Assembly: GCF_002514735.1 (NCBI RefSeq)
Contig: NZ_KZ300476.1
Span: 62,001-126,000, forward strand
DNA from: Sediminicola luteus
Lineage (GTDB): Bacteria > Bacteroidota > Bacteroidia > Flavobacteriales > Flavobacteriaceae
Direction: 5' to 3'
DNA: 64,000 nucleotides
Within the stretch, counting starts at the first letter, position 1. Each line of letters begins with the position of its first letter. The notes under the pieces were generated by a model, which saw only the letters and a program-made list of their open reading frames with translations, had not been told where the DNA came from and did no database searches. Positions 8,735 to 17,865 of this stretch are shown one piece after another. Made by a program: the position numbers and the translations under genes.

Positions 8735-9679
8735 ATGACCATTACCCAACTGTATTACGTATTAGCCGTAGCCGAGCATCGCAACTTTACCCAAGCCGCA
8801 GAAAAAAGTTTTGTAACCCAACCTACCTTAAGTATGCAAGTGCAAAAATTGGAAGACGAATTGGGGGTACAATTGTTCGACCGAAGCAAAAAGCCCATAA
8901 AAATTACTGAAGTCGGTAAAAAAATCGTGGAGCAGGCTAAAAATATTGTAATCGAGGCCGAACGTATCAAAGATATCGTGGATCAAGAAAAAGGATTCGT
9001 TGGGGGCGAATATACGTTGGGCATTATACCCACCATAATGCCCACCTTATTACCTATGTTCCTAAAGACCTTTATCAAAAAATACCCTAAGGTGAATTTG
9101 ATCATCAAGGAACAAAATACCGAGACTTTAATCAAAAACCTGAACGAAGGCCATATCGATGCCGCCATTGCGGCCACACCATTGGATAATGAATCGCTTA
9201 TAGAGCGGCCGTTATACTATGAACCTTTTGTGGCCTACGTACCCAAAGCCCACCGTTTGGGTGAGAAAAAGGAATTACTTCCCGACGATTTGGATATAAA
9301 CGATGTACTGTTGTTACGCGATGGACATTGTTTTCGAGATGGTATCATCAATATCTGTAACGCCAACCGAAATTACGGGGAAGAGCATTTCCGTTTGCAA
9401 AGTGGGAGTTTTGAGACCCTAATCAATCTGGTAGATGAAGGTTTGGGTATGACCCTACTACCCTATCTGAATACCATGGAATTGGATGGTGAAAGAAAAA
9501 AGAACCTTAAACATTTCGAAGCCCCCTCCCCTGCCCGTGAGGTAAGCTTAATCTACCACAAAAGCGAACTGAAAATACAAATAACCAATGCCCTAAAAGA
9601 TGTTATCAGTGGCTTAGTAAAAGGAGCCATTGCCTTTCACGATGTACAGATTATTAGTCCGTTGAATAAGGTGGGGTAA
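8735..9679 (+). CDS. oxyR: OxyR, hydrogen peroxide-sensing LysR-type regulator
   Basis: A 314-residue LysR-family regulator that senses peroxide through a disulfide and activates defence genes. The winged helix-turn-helix occupies residues ~1-60 (NFTQAAEKSFVTQPTLSMQV, then LEDELGVQLFDRSKK). The effector domain follows. The redox cysteines fall at C199 and C208 in GHCFRDGIINIC, the same numbers and spacing as in E. coli OxyR, which separates it from other LysR proteins. It is divergent from dps, its likely target. The ATG at 8735 is the only sensible start, as the HTH begins a few residues later. The gene is followed by a hairpin without a T-run. Confidence 0.95.
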   Translation: MTITQLYYVLAVAEHRNFTQAAEKSFVTQPTLSMQVQKLEDELGVQLFDRSKKPIKITEVGKKIVEQAKNIVIEAERIKDIVDQEKGFVGGEYTLGIIPTIMPTLLPMFLKTFIKKYPKVNLIIKEQNTETLIKNLNEGHIDAAIAATPLDNESLIERPLYYEPFVAYVPKAHRLGEKKELLPDDLDINDVLLLRDGHCFRDGIINICNANRNYGEEHFRLQSGSFETLINLVDEGLGMTLLPYLNTMELDGERKKNLKHFEAPSPAREVSLIYHKSELKIQITNALKDVISGLVKGAIAFHDVQIISPLNKVG

Positions 9680-9728
9680 AATCCGAAGGACTCTCTCTAA
9701 AAAAGTAACTTAGGTATAAAAAACGAAA

Positions 9729-9760
9729 CCCGATAGTTTGACGAATCAGGGACTATCGGG
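9729..9760. other. 9-bp stem hairpin downstream of oxyR
   Basis: CCCGATAGT (9729-9737) and ACTATCGGG (9752-9760) form a perfect stem with a 14-base loop. On the plus strand there is no T-run, so it is not a classical terminator for oxyR; on the minus strand it is followed by a T-rich stretch. It may stabilise the oxyR transcript 3' end. It shares the GATAGT/ACTATC core with the oxyR-dps palindrome, possibly by chance. Confidence 0.5.
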
Positions 9761-9814
9761 AATAAGATAGTACAAATATATTAAATCTAATCGAATATAA
9801 CAAGATGACACTTA

Positions 9815-10498
9815 ATGAGATACTCTAAATTTGCCGCTATTTTATTACCTGCAAGAATGAGCCGTTACCATAAGGCTGCGCATGGTGATACCAGAAAGGC
9901 AATGACATTGTATCGTTTGAATCTAAAACTTTCTCAAGAGTTTTTTACGGTAATCAGCTGCTTTGAAATCGCATTAAGAAATAAAATTGACCAACATGGT
10001 ATTACTAGATTCGGAAATCACTGGTTAAGGGAAGGAGCACGAACAAATGGTTTGTTTGACACAAATAACACCAAGCTGACCCAAAAAAACATTAACGCTG
10101 CCGTTACGAAATTAGGCCCGCATTATTCACATAATAAATTGGTGGCTGAATTAGGGTTCGGTTTTTGGAGGTATTTGTTCGCACAAAAGCAATTTAGAGC
10201 CACTGGTAATACCCTACTTCATATTTTTCCATGCAAACCAAAAAGCTCAACTTCTTTTCAATATAACCAGAACTATGTTTTTAATCAATTAGCAACCATA
10301 AATAACTTTAGGAATAGGATTGCCCATCACGAACCAATATGCTTTCTGAAAAAACAATCTATTAAAGATTTGACCAGTGCCAGGAACCACTATAACACAA
10401 TTTTAAATATGTTTCATTGGATGGACATTGACGCCTCTGAATATTTATACGGTATAGACCATATTGAACAGTATTGTGACCAAATTGAAAGGCTTTAA
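9815..10498 (+). CDS. Abi-like protein with HEPN RNxxxH motif
   Basis: A 227-residue protein that resembles the Abi_2/AbiD-F group of abortive-infection proteins. The N-terminal half is helical, with SCFEIALRNKI near residues 50-60. Near residue 166 is FRNRIAHHEPI, which fits the R-N-x3-H ribonuclease signature of HEPN domains (R166, N167, H171) followed by the HEP motif seen in Abi-like proteins. HEPN proteins of this sort are known to cleave RNA and many act in phage defence. It stands alone between oxyR and a small unknown gene, with no antitoxin or other defence gene next to it. The family call is fairly secure; the defence role is inferred. Confidence 0.75.
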   Translation: MRYSKFAAILLPARMSRYHKAAHGDTRKAMTLYRLNLKLSQEFFTVISCFEIALRNKIDQHGITRFGNHWLREGARTNGLFDTNNTKLTQKNINAAVTKLGPHYSHNKLVAELGFGFWRYLFAQKQFRATGNTLLHIFPCKPKSSTSFQYNQNYVFNQLATINNFRNRIAHHEPICFLKKQSIKDLTSARNHYNTILNMFHWMDIDASEYLYGIDHIEQYCDQIERL

Positions 10499-10548
10499 CA
10501 CAATCTTAAATTAATTTTATGTTTCTTAAAAAACTTTCGAGGCAAACT

Positions 10549-10577
10549 AAAAAAGGGCTCCCGTGGGAACCCTTTTT
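10549..10577. terminator. Bidirectional intrinsic terminator
   Basis: GGGCTCCC and GGGAACCC form a stem with a two-base loop, with A6 on one side and T5 on the other. It can end the Abi-like gene (plus) and the 65-residue gene (minus), which converge here. Confidence 0.85.
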
Positions 10578-10775
10578 CTATGCTTTTAAATACATTAAAC
10601 TTGGTCTCAACTCTGGCTTGTCGGTCGTGAATTGGTTGAGCCAGAATCTTAATTCTTCAATTTCATAAGGTAACAACCTAGAAACTGCTTTTTCCACCTC
10701 TTTGCTAAACAATTTGGCATCGAAGCTTACCTTTCGGAGCACGGTTTTGGTGTACTCCAACATAGCTCTTGGCAT
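10578..10775 (-). CDS. Small conserved-looking protein, function unknown
   Basis: A 65-residue basic-to-neutral protein (begins MPRAMLEYTKTVLRKVSF) with predicted helices and no membrane segment or signal peptide. It looks like a short protein I associate with Flavobacteriia that ends in a KPELRPSLMYLK-type tail, but no function is known to me. The shared terminator directly after the stop supports it being a real gene. No partner gene is adjacent on its strand. Confidence 0.65.
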   Translation of the reverse strand: MPRAMLEYTKTVLRKVSFDAKLFSKEVEKAVSRLLPYEIEELRFWLNQFTTDKPELRPSLMYLKA

Positions 10776-10871
10776 ACTCTTGGCTTTAATTACATTGTTT
10801 TCCCTAAATTAACCAAAAATCGAGTTGGTTAGTATTCTAGAACCGTTAAAAATAAGATAATAATCTGTTAA

Positions 10872-12179
10872 ATGCAATTTTCATTCACGCAACACCCTCT
10901 TTTTAAAACGATTACAAAACACCTTCTTTGGGTTGTCGCCATTACGATTGTGTTGGCTTCTTGTGCCCCGGCCCAAAAGCTGGGTTATGGAAAGAACGGT
11001 CACGAATATTTTGACCATAAGCTTTTCGAAAATCAATTTACCGGGGTTTTGGTAATCGATGCCCAAACCAAAGACACCCTGATAAACCATAACGCACACA
11101 AGTATTTCACCCCGGCAAGTAATACTAAAATCGCTACCTTGGCCACCGCCATTTCGGTATTGGGTAAGCAAACCCCTGCCCTAATCTACACGGTACAAAA
11201 TGATTCTTTATATTTTAAAGGTACTGGCGACCCTTCCCAATTACATCCGTATTATCAAGACAGTACGGTAACCCAATTTTTATCAAAACAGAAAAACTTG
11301 GTGTATTGTCCTGAGAATTTTCAGGATAATGCCTATGGCCCCGGATGGGCTTGGGAAGATTATGATACCTATTATTCCCCCGAGCGCAGTCCGTTGCCTC
11401 TGTATGGCAATGTGGCTATCATTTTTCTAAAGGATAGTTTGTACATTATTCCCGAATATTTTAAGGATTCACTTTATAACGGGGGCGAACGAAATCGGAA
11501 GCCATTTCAAAACCGCTTCAATAGGAACCAAATGCCGGGTGACTCTTTGGAAATACCCTTTATCACCTCTACGAAAAACACCCAAAAACTATTGACTTCC
11601 CTTTTGGATAAAAACATTGAAATCGGGACTTTTCCCAAGGGTGATAGCCAAACCTTGTATTCGGTACCGACCGATTCCCTTTTGAAGCGTTTAATGCACC
11701 AGAGTGACAATTTTATTGCCGAACAACTCATGCAGCTCTCCGCCGGAACATTGACCGATACCTTAAACTTTAATATCGCCCGTAAACATGCGTTGGATGT
11801 TCTATTCCCCGAAATGCCCCAAGAACCACGTTGGGTAGATGGTTCCGGACTGTCGCGGTATAATTTGTTCACGCCTGCCTCACTGGTGTATTTATTAGAC
11901 CGGCTATACGCCGAAATACCCCAAGAACGTTTGTTCCATCTGTTCCCTACTGGAGGTAAAGTAGGTACATTAAAGAATTATTATGCCGGAAACCCGAGAC
12001 CTTATCTACATGCCAAATCGGGTAGTTTAGGAAACAATTATAACCTTAGTGGGTATTTGGTTACCGATTCGGGCCGGGTATTGATCTTTAGTTTTATGAA
12101 CAATCATTACCGCCAACCTACCCAGAAATTAAAAACCCGAATGACCATCTTTTTTGAAGCCATTCGGGATAATCTGTAG
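10872..12179 (+). CDS. dacB: PBP4-type D-alanyl-D-alanine carboxypeptidase/endopeptidase
   Basis: Penicillin-binding protein of the S13 family, which trims or cleaves peptidoglycan peptide cross-links in the periplasm. Catalytic motifs are in order: S83-N-T-K86 (SxxK), S278-D-N280 (SxN) and K382-S-G384 (KTG type, in HAKSGSLGNNYNLSGYLVT). The N terminus carries a lipobox (LASC, C31), so it is probably a lipoprotein. At 435 residues it is similar to other Bacteroidota DacB proteins. It stands alone and converges on the head-GIN gene across a heptamer repeat. Start choice is supported by the signal region directly downstream. Confidence 0.9.
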   Translation: MQFSFTQHPLFKTITKHLLWVVAITIVLASCAPAQKLGYGKNGHEYFDHKLFENQFTGVLVIDAQTKDTLINHNAHKYFTPASNTKIATLATAISVLGKQTPALIYTVQNDSLYFKGTGDPSQLHPYYQDSTVTQFLSKQKNLVYCPENFQDNAYGPGWAWEDYDTYYSPERSPLPLYGNVAIIFLKDSLYIIPEYFKDSLYNGGERNRKPFQNRFNRNQMPGDSLEIPFITSTKNTQKLLTSLLDKNIEIGTFPKGDSQTLYSVPTDSLLKRLMHQSDNFIAEQLMQLSAGTLTDTLNFNIARKHALDVLFPEMPQEPRWVDGSGLSRYNLFTPASLVYLLDRLYAEIPQERLFHLFPTGGKVGTLKNYYAGNPRPYLHAKSGSLGNNYNLSGYLVTDSGRVLIFSFMNNHYRQPTQKLKTRMTIFFEAIRDNL

Positions 12180-12220
12180 TAAATGGTTTGGGGCCATTAA
12201 AGTGTTTTTTTATAAGTCCA

Positions 12221-12253
12221 ACTTTAGACTTTAGACTTTAGACTTTAGACTTA
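12221..12253 (+). repeat. Perfect ACTTTAG heptamer repeat
   Basis: Four exact tandem ACTTTAG units and most of a fifth, between the convergent dacB and head-GIN stop codons. Confidence 0.9.
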
Positions 12254-12256
12254 AAC

Positions 12257-12931
12257 CTACTGCATAATCTTAATGCGCCCCCCTGCCAATTGCTTTCTAT
12301 TGACTTCTTTGGGGTCGCCATAAATATAGATGTCGCCCCCGGCGGTAATACTGGCATCCACCAAATCTTCGGCATTTACCTCGGCCTCACCGGCTGCGGT
12401 AATGGCTATTTTAGTGGTCTGGGTCTCTAACTCGCGACCTTCGAAAATTCCGCCCGTATTCAGTTTTATTTCCTGATACTTGGCCAAACCGGATGCTTGT
12501 ACAATACCACCGGTAACCGCCTTCACTTTTACATCGTCTACTTTGAGTCCGACTTTGATTTTACCACCTTCTTGCGAGCGCAGTTCAATGCGGTCTTGCT
12601 CTATAAGTTCGTTGGCCACGATTACGGCCCCTTCGTTGGCATCGATCAGTTTGATATTGGTAAAGTATACTTCAATAAAGGTTTGGGCCCCATCGAAACG
12701 ATTGTCGAGCTCCATACGAAGTTTCAGTTTACCATTTTGGTTAATGATCTTTACATAATGGGTATCCTTGCCTTTGATTACTACCTTGTTTTCATCGGAT
12801 TGGATAAGGTTTACCTCCATAAGATCGAAAACCTTTAGGGTATGGAAGTTACCTAAATCTTTTTCTATGGTTTTTTGGGCAAACAAGCCCATACTTAGGA
12901 AGAGTGTCAGTAAGGTAATTTTTATTTTCAT
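12257..12931 (-). CDS. Head-GIN domain (DUF2807) secreted protein
   Basis: A 224-residue exported protein with a signal peptide (MKIKITLLTLFLSMGLFAQ). The head-GIN/DUF2807 domain is a putative auto-transporter adhesin fold built as a right-handed beta ladder. Segments such as KTIEKDLGNFHTLKVFDLME at the start and repeated V-x-G/A turns support the call. Members are common in Bacteroidota and their role is unproven. It is a single gene here, not beside the second head-GIN gene at 42.5 kb. There is no clear terminator; the heptamer repeat lies just past its stop. Confidence 0.85.
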   Translation of the reverse strand: MKIKITLLTLFLSMGLFAQKTIEKDLGNFHTLKVFDLMEVNLIQSDENKVVIKGKDTHYVKIINQNGKLKLRMELDNRFDGAQTFIEVYFTNIKLIDANEGAVIVANELIEQDRIELRSQEGGKIKVGLKVDDVKVKAVTGGIVQASGLAKYQEIKLNTGGIFEGRELETQTTKIAITAAGEAEVNAEDLVDASITAGGDIYIYGDPKEVNRKQLAGGRIKIMQ

Positions 12932-13049
12932 GATCTTTCGTCTTTTGGTTTCTATAAAGATACAACTGATCGGGGATCGTTACAGTTTGGCTTTATTTTG
13001 TTTCGATTTTTTACCTTCATATTACCCTTGTACAGTCTAACCTTCTATT

Positions 13050-13642
13050 ACATTTTCAAATCTTCAAATTACCATATTGACACATTGTATATTGATACAT
13101 CGTTACCTTATCACATTGGGACTGGCTGACACGAATTTCACTAATTCCACGAAGGCTCATGTTTATTCCGAGGCAAGATTTTCAGCTGAAAACCGGGTTG
13201 TTACACAGAGTTTCACGGAGAAGGCCCAGCGTTTCACGGAGTTTGTCTCCCAACTCATCAACTCAACGATTCAACAAACCAGTTTGGAGTTATGGGGTAT
13301 ATTGGTTTACGAAGATTTAAACATCTTACTGGAAAGCCCTCACCCCGACCTTCTCCTCCCGCCATTCCGCGGGACAGGCGCCAGAGAGGGAGTTCTCAAT
13401 GATTTCGTCTATTTTGGAACTTTGGAATTCCGATGAAACAATTTCCAACTCCATTTTCAAATTGGTACATTGACCTAGGCCGATACAATTACCCCCCTAA
13501 ATCCCCACGAGGGGATGTTTTGTCGTTCGATATTGACTCAAAAAAGTACATCGAACTTCGTACTTTCTGGCCTATTTTCAAATTATCAAATTATCAAATT
13601 GTTACATCGTTACATTGTATATTGGTACATTGGCATATTGGC
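13050..13642 (+). repeat. Repeat-filled spacer, cluster 1
   Basis: The 732-base spacer between the head-GIN and GNAT genes holds no credible gene. It contains an 8-bp-period block (CAAAT/CACAT words, from ~13053), a 9-bp-period block (CACGAATTT words, ~13129-13150), a 10-bp-period block (CACAGAGTTT words, 13204-13245), a CCCCCCTAAATCCCC block (~13492-13545) and a second 8-bp-period block (~13571-13642). All are in the same orientation as in the other clusters. Confidence 0.8.
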
Positions 13643-13663
13643 CAAACTGACAGCCAGAGCCTC

Positions 13664-14122
13664 TCAATCTTCTATGCGCATACGCATATTTAAAAGATGG
13701 GGTTTAAAGCCTGCCTTTACATAGGCTCGTATCGCGGCTTCGTTCACGGAATAGACATCTAGACGGAGCTCGGTAAGTTTATTCGCCGAACACCATTTTT
13801 TTAAGGCTTCCATGATTTTACCATTGATACCCTTACCCCTATGATTAGGGTCTACAAACATAAAGCCCAAATAGGCATACTGCTTATGATCTAAATATGG
13901 CCGGGGTTGGCGTTTGTTGGCATATGCAGAAGCCACCAATTCCCCATCGAGTTCGGCTACGCAAACATAATGTTCCGGTGAATCGATCATGGCGGCAATG
14001 TCGTAATAATTAATCTGTCCGTTTCGGATGGTGGGATCCATGGGCCGTTCCGCTTCAATGATGCCTTGTTCGAATCGCAACAGCGTAGGCAAATCGTTTA
14101 GGGTGGCTTCTCGAATAATCAT
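13664..14122 (-). CDS. GNAT family N-acetyltransferase
   Basis: A 152-residue acetyl-CoA-dependent acetyltransferase. The acetyl-CoA binding motif A is visible as FVDPNHRGKGINGKIMEAL (residues ~90-108, R-x-x-G-K-G), with motif B following (YSVNEAAIRAYVKAGFKP). The substrate cannot be read from the sequence. It is a single gene flanked on both sides by repeat-filled spacers. The ATG at 14122 is followed at once by the typical MIIREATLNDLPTL opening strand of the family. Confidence 0.88.
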   Translation of the reverse strand: MIIREATLNDLPTLLRFEQGIIEAERPMDPTIRNGQINYYDIAAMIDSPEHYVCVAELDGELVASAYANKRQPRPYLDHKQYAYLGFMFVDPNHRGKGINGKIMEALKKWCSANKLTELRLDVYSVNEAAIRAYVKAGFKPHLLNMRMRIED

Positions 14123-14194
14123 AATCAGAACTATTTTCTAGGTATCGAAACGGAAAATTACCGAATACCGTAATGGCAAGCAATGATTTATTAA

Positions 14195-14515
14195 ATGAGT
14201 TATGGGTTAAGGGTTATGATGGGTAATTTTGTGTTGTTCGTTGTTTGTTGTTTAAAAAAAAGAGGGTCAAGAATGACATTAATCCTTATATCAACTTTCA
14301 ATAAAAACGCATGGTCACCTCAATCTTCTATCCCCATTTTCAAATTACCAAATTTCCAAATTGACACATTGGAATATCGATACATTGTTACATTATCACA
14401 TTGCCACTGGCTGACACGAATTTCACGAATTGCACTAATTTTTCCACTTTGCACCTATAATTTTCCACTCATATTCAAATTTTCAAATCGTTACATTATC
14501 AAATTATTCCTTCGG
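14195..14515 (+). repeat. Repeat-filled spacer, cluster 2
   Basis: The 398-base spacer carries a GTTATGG/GTTAAGG 7-bp-period block (~14197-14225), an 8-bp-period block (~14335-14405), a 9-bp-period block (CACGAATTT, CACGAATTG, CACTAATTT at ~14415-14442) and a short 8-bp-period block near 14470-14510. No gene is supported. Confidence 0.75.
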
Positions 14516-14520
14516 ACTTG

Positions 14521-15102
14521 CTAAATAATCCCTTGGATCATGGCATGTTGTATCAGCATCATGGTTTTAGCGTCTTTTATCTCGCCTTGGGTTAGGGCTT
14601 CCTTTACCCGGTCATAACTCCACTCCAGTACTTCGATATCTTCACTTTCATAATCGGCACCACCACCCTCGGTTTGGCGTTGGTTTTCATTGTATTCGGC
14701 CAAATAGAAATGAATAATCTCAGTTACCGATCCCGGACTCATATAGGCCTCAAAGCATTTTTCGATTTGGGTTATGGCATAACCGGTCTCTTCTAAAATC
14801 TCCCGTTTTATACTTTCTTCGGGGCCGTCGGGTTCCATGACCCCGGCAGCTACCTCTACCATAAGTCCGTTGCTGTTGCCATTTAAATAGGTGGGTAGGC
14901 GAAATTGGCGGGTCAATAGTACCTTTTGTCGTTCTGGGTTATATAGATACACAGCCACCCCATTACCTCGGTCATAGGATTCGCGGACTTGGGTTTCCCA
15001 GGCCCCGGCAAAATTCTGGTAATCGTAGGTATATTTTTCCAGTTTGGCCCAGTTATCGGACAATAATTCGGCCTTTAGGTTTTTGATTCGATCAGATTCC
15101 AT
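14521..15102 (-). CDS. NUDIX hydrolase, NudK/ADP-sugar type
   Basis: A 193-residue hydrolase expected to cleave a nucleoside diphosphate linked to another group, probably a nucleotide sugar. The Nudix box is GVMEPDGPEESIKREILEET (residues ~95-114), with the REx2EE core intact and a spacing like that of GDP-mannose pyrophosphatases. The following SPGSVTEIIHFYLAEY segment also matches that subgroup. Its ATG directly abuts the TAA of the DUF2461 gene upstream on the same strand, so the two are likely translated from one message. The exact substrate is not determined. Confidence 0.88.
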   Translation of the reverse strand: MESDRIKNLKAELLSDNWAKLEKYTYDYQNFAGAWETQVRESYDRGNGVAVYLYNPERQKVLLTRQFRLPTYLNGNSNGLMVEVAAGVMEPDGPEESIKREILEETGYAITQIEKCFEAYMSPGSVTEIIHFYLAEYNENQRQTEGGGADYESEDIEVLEWSYDRVKEALTQGEIKDAKTMMLIQHAMIQGII

Positions 15103-15756
15103 TTATACGGTAACGGTTTTGTTCAGGTATTTACGAAAGGGCAACATGGCGCTATAGACTTCGGTAACGTAGTCGAGATAATCGGGCTCGAATACCATTT
15201 GCCGCTCCATGGTATGGTAGGCCTCAAAGCTCTTTCGTCTTAGTAATTGGATATGTGGATGGTCTTTCGGATAGCCTTTTGGTGCCGTTTTCAGATTATC
15301 AGTGGTATCTAATTGTCCAAAATATTTGACAAAACTTGGGGCTTCGATTAGGGCCTGTAGTGCTTCCCCATTGTAATCGATGCCCTCACGAATACTTCGT
15401 AATACCTTGGCCTCCGGCCTAAAAAAGCCGCCAGCGATAAAACATTCCCCCGCCCCTAGATGCACATAAAAATCACCGGTGCCCGGTCGCCGGTCTACTG
15501 CAGCCCCTATATAGTCTTTATAAGTGGGCTTGTTTGGGTGGAACATAAGGTTGTTGTTTATCCGTGTAATCGCCCGCTTCCCTGGGGTGGGATAATAATC
15601 GGAATCCAATTGTTCAAGCCGAACATCCAAATGGTCTACCCATTCTTGATATTCGGCCTTAATCTCTAAATAACGTTTTCTATGCCGATCTAACCATTCC
15701 TTGTGGTTGTTATCGCGAAGTTCTTCCAAAAAGCGGAACATTGCTTTAAAATCCAT
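15103..15756 (-). CDS. DUF2461 domain protein
   Basis: Cytoplasmic protein of the DUF2461 family, function unknown. Family features include FRFLEELRDNNHKEWLDRHR at the start, then YLEIKAEYQEWV, and KRAITRINNNLMFHPNKPTY in the middle. The frame extends to an ATG at 15783, but I place the start at 15756 (MDFKAMFRF), since homologues begin close to the FRFLEEL helix and the extra nine residues are non-conserved in character. It is the first gene of a two-gene unit with the NUDIX gene, with no bases between stop and start. Confidence 0.82.
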   Translation of the reverse strand: MDFKAMFRFLEELRDNNHKEWLDRHRKRYLEIKAEYQEWVDHLDVRLEQLDSDYYPTPGKRAITRINNNLMFHPNKPTYKDYIGAAVDRRPGTGDFYVHLGAGECFIAGGFFRPEAKVLRSIREGIDYNGEALQALIEAPSFVKYFGQLDTTDNLKTAPKGYPKDHPHIQLLRRKSFEAYHTMERQMVFEPDYLDYVTEVYSAMLPFRKYLNKTVTV

Positions 15757-15800
15757 AAGCATGCAAGCTACGGAAATAATCAAAATAAGTATGTCCTATA

Positions 15801-16911
15801 TTTAGATGATAGACTATAGAATAAAGACCAAAGACCATGGGCCAATCAACGAATCCTTAAACCAGTTATGAGTTAAGGTTTAGGAGTTATGACATGTAGT
15901 TCCCACTTCGTAATTCGAACTTCGGCTCCCCTTTTCAAACCTTCAAATCGGCACATTATCAAATCAACTCATTCCCTCAGGCCGACACGAATTGCACGAA
16001 TTAACACGAATAGTACGGTTGTTCCACGGAGATTCACGGAGAAGACGCATAGTTTCACAGAGGTTTCCCTTAACTGATTCAACAATTTGGGCAACCCGGT
16101 TATGATATTTTCAAATTAGCACATTTTCAAATTGGCACATTCACCAAGGCCGACACGAATTGCACTAATTAACACGAGTACTTGTGCTGATTTACAGGTG
16201 CATTTTCAAATTTACTTTGTCGTTACACAGAGTTCACAGGGAAGACACAGAGTTTCACAGAGATGGTTTCCACCAATAAATACTCCAGTTATGAGTTAAG
16301 GGATATGAGTTATGACAACTTCGTACCTCCCACTTCGTAACTCGTACTTAAAACTTCCGTCACATTTTCAAATCTTCAAATTACCACATTGGCACATTGG
16401 TACATTGGTACATTGCCGCAGGCCGACACGAATTTCACGAATTGCACTAATTTTATTGGGCTTTCATTATAAAGTGTGATGTCTCCTATCGTCGACACGA
16501 TTCTTTAAATAAGTTAAGGGTTATGACAACTTCGTACCTCCCACTTCGTAATTCGAACTTTCTACCCCATGTTCAAATCATCAAATTTTCACATTGATTC
16601 ATTGGTATATTGCTAGATTGGCACATGGCCACAGGCCGACACGAATTTCTCGAATTGCACTAATTTTATTGGGCTTTCATTATATAGTGTGATGTCTCCT
16701 GTCGTCGACATGACCATTCTTTAAATTAGTAATGAGTTATGACAACTTCGTACCTCCCACTTCGTAATTCGAACTTTCTACCCCATTTTCAAATCGTCAA
16801 ATTTTCAAATTGCTACATTGTACATTGCTATATAATACAATGGATTCCAAACCGTAGTCGCTAAGCACTAGTTCACCATCTACTAGTCCACTAACCCACT
16901 AGCCCACTAAA
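15801..16911 (+). repeat. Repeat-filled spacer, cluster 3, with three ~214-bp tandem copies
   Basis: This 1.1-kb spacer has no credible gene. It opens with a 7-bp-period block (TAGATGA, TAGACTA, TAGAATA, AAGACCA, AAGACCA from ~15803). Blocks with periods 7, 7, 8, 9 and 10 bp follow in order (15860-16062), then a partial second set. Three imperfect tandem copies of 211-216 bp start at 16314, 16525 and 16741. It ends with an 8-bp-period ACTAGTCC/ACTAACCC block (~16867-16910). Confidence 0.8.
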
Positions 16912-17718
16912 TCAAAACCTATTATCGCCATCCAACAAGTCGCCAATGCCACCTAAAATACTGCCCTCACCTTTGTCTTTCCCCCCACCTCTGGGTGCTG
17001 CGGCCCAAACACGACCGGCCAATCGGCTAAAGGGAAGTGATTGTACATAAACGGTACCGGGTCCACGTAGGGTAGCAAAAAAGAGACCTTCACCCCCGAA
17101 AACCGTGTTTTTGATTCCGCCTACGAATTCGATATCATAGTCCACATCTTTGGTAAAGCCCACAATACAACCGGTATCTACTTTTAACACCTCGCCAGCG
17201 GCCAGTTCTTTGCGCGCTAAGGTTCCACCGGCATGTACAAAGGCCATACCATCGCCTTCCAGTTTTTGCATAATGAACCCTTCGCCACCAAAAAGGCCAC
17301 GGCCGAGTTTTTTAGAGAATTCGATACCAACCGAAACCCCTTTGGCCGCACAGAGAAAGGCATCTTTTTGGCAAATAAATCGTCCGCCGTATTTCATAAG
17401 GTCAATAGGTACGATCTTACCTGGGTAAGGCGCAGCGAAGCTGACTTGTTTTTTGCCTTGTCCGGCATTCATAAAGGCGGTCATAAACAGACTCTCGCCC
17501 GTTAACAGGCGTTTTCCGGCTGAGAACAATTTACCCAATACCCCTTTGTCTTGGTTAGATCCATCGCCAAAAATGGTGTTCATTTGTATGCCCTGATCCA
17601 TCATCATAAAACTGCCCGCCTCGGCCACTACGGCCTCTTGGGGATCAAGTTCTATATCTACATATTGCATTTCCTCGCCGTGGATCTCAAAGTCTATTTC
17701 GTGGTTTCCGTATTTCAT
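16912..17718 (-). CDS. TIGR00266/AIM24 family protein
   Basis: A 268-residue protein of the TIGR00266 (AIM24-like) family, a beta-rich fold of unknown biochemical role in bacteria. The recognisable features are [18 protein letters not shown] near residue 30, [15 protein letters not shown], and glycine-rich strands such as [20 protein letters not shown]. The C terminus is glycine/lysine-rich ([11 protein letters not shown]). There is no signal peptide. The gene is isolated between two repeat-filled spacers of more than 1 kb each, so the context says nothing about its job. Confidence 0.85.
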   Translation of the reverse strand: MKYGNHEIDFEIHGEEMQYVDIELDPQEAVVAEAGSFMMMDQGIQMNTIFGDGSNQDKGVLGKLFSAGKRLLTGESLFMTAFMNAGQGKKQVSFAAPYPGKIVPIDLMKYGGRFICQKDAFLCAAKGVSVGIEFSKKLGRGLFGGEGFIMQKLEGDGMAFVHAGGTLARKELAAGEVLKVDTGCIVGFTKDVDYDIEFVGGIKNTVFGGEGLFFATLRGPGTVYVQSLPFSRLAGRVWAAAPRGGGKDKGEGSILGGIGDLLDGDNRF

Positions 17719-17865
17719 AATGTGTATTGTATAATGAAGTCGTTTAAACTTTTATGATTGATTCAAGTTATTGGTATTGAATAGGCAAAAATTGTTACAG
17801 TGTTCCTATGGTTTGTTGTTCATGGTTTGTTTAATGGGTAATCGATTATAGCTATCATCATATTT

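Noticed and set aside
9729-9760. Hairpin after oxyR as a second OxyR operator
   Set aside because: It shares GATAGT/ACTATC with the upstream palindrome but has different spacing and GC-rich outer arms, and lies downstream of the gene with no promoter nearby. An RNA stem is the simpler reading.
13077-13724. Open frames of 69-119 codons on the plus strand between the head-GIN and GNAT genes
   Set aside because: They run through microrepeat modules, which also give short frames in other spacers; the products have no protein-like features.
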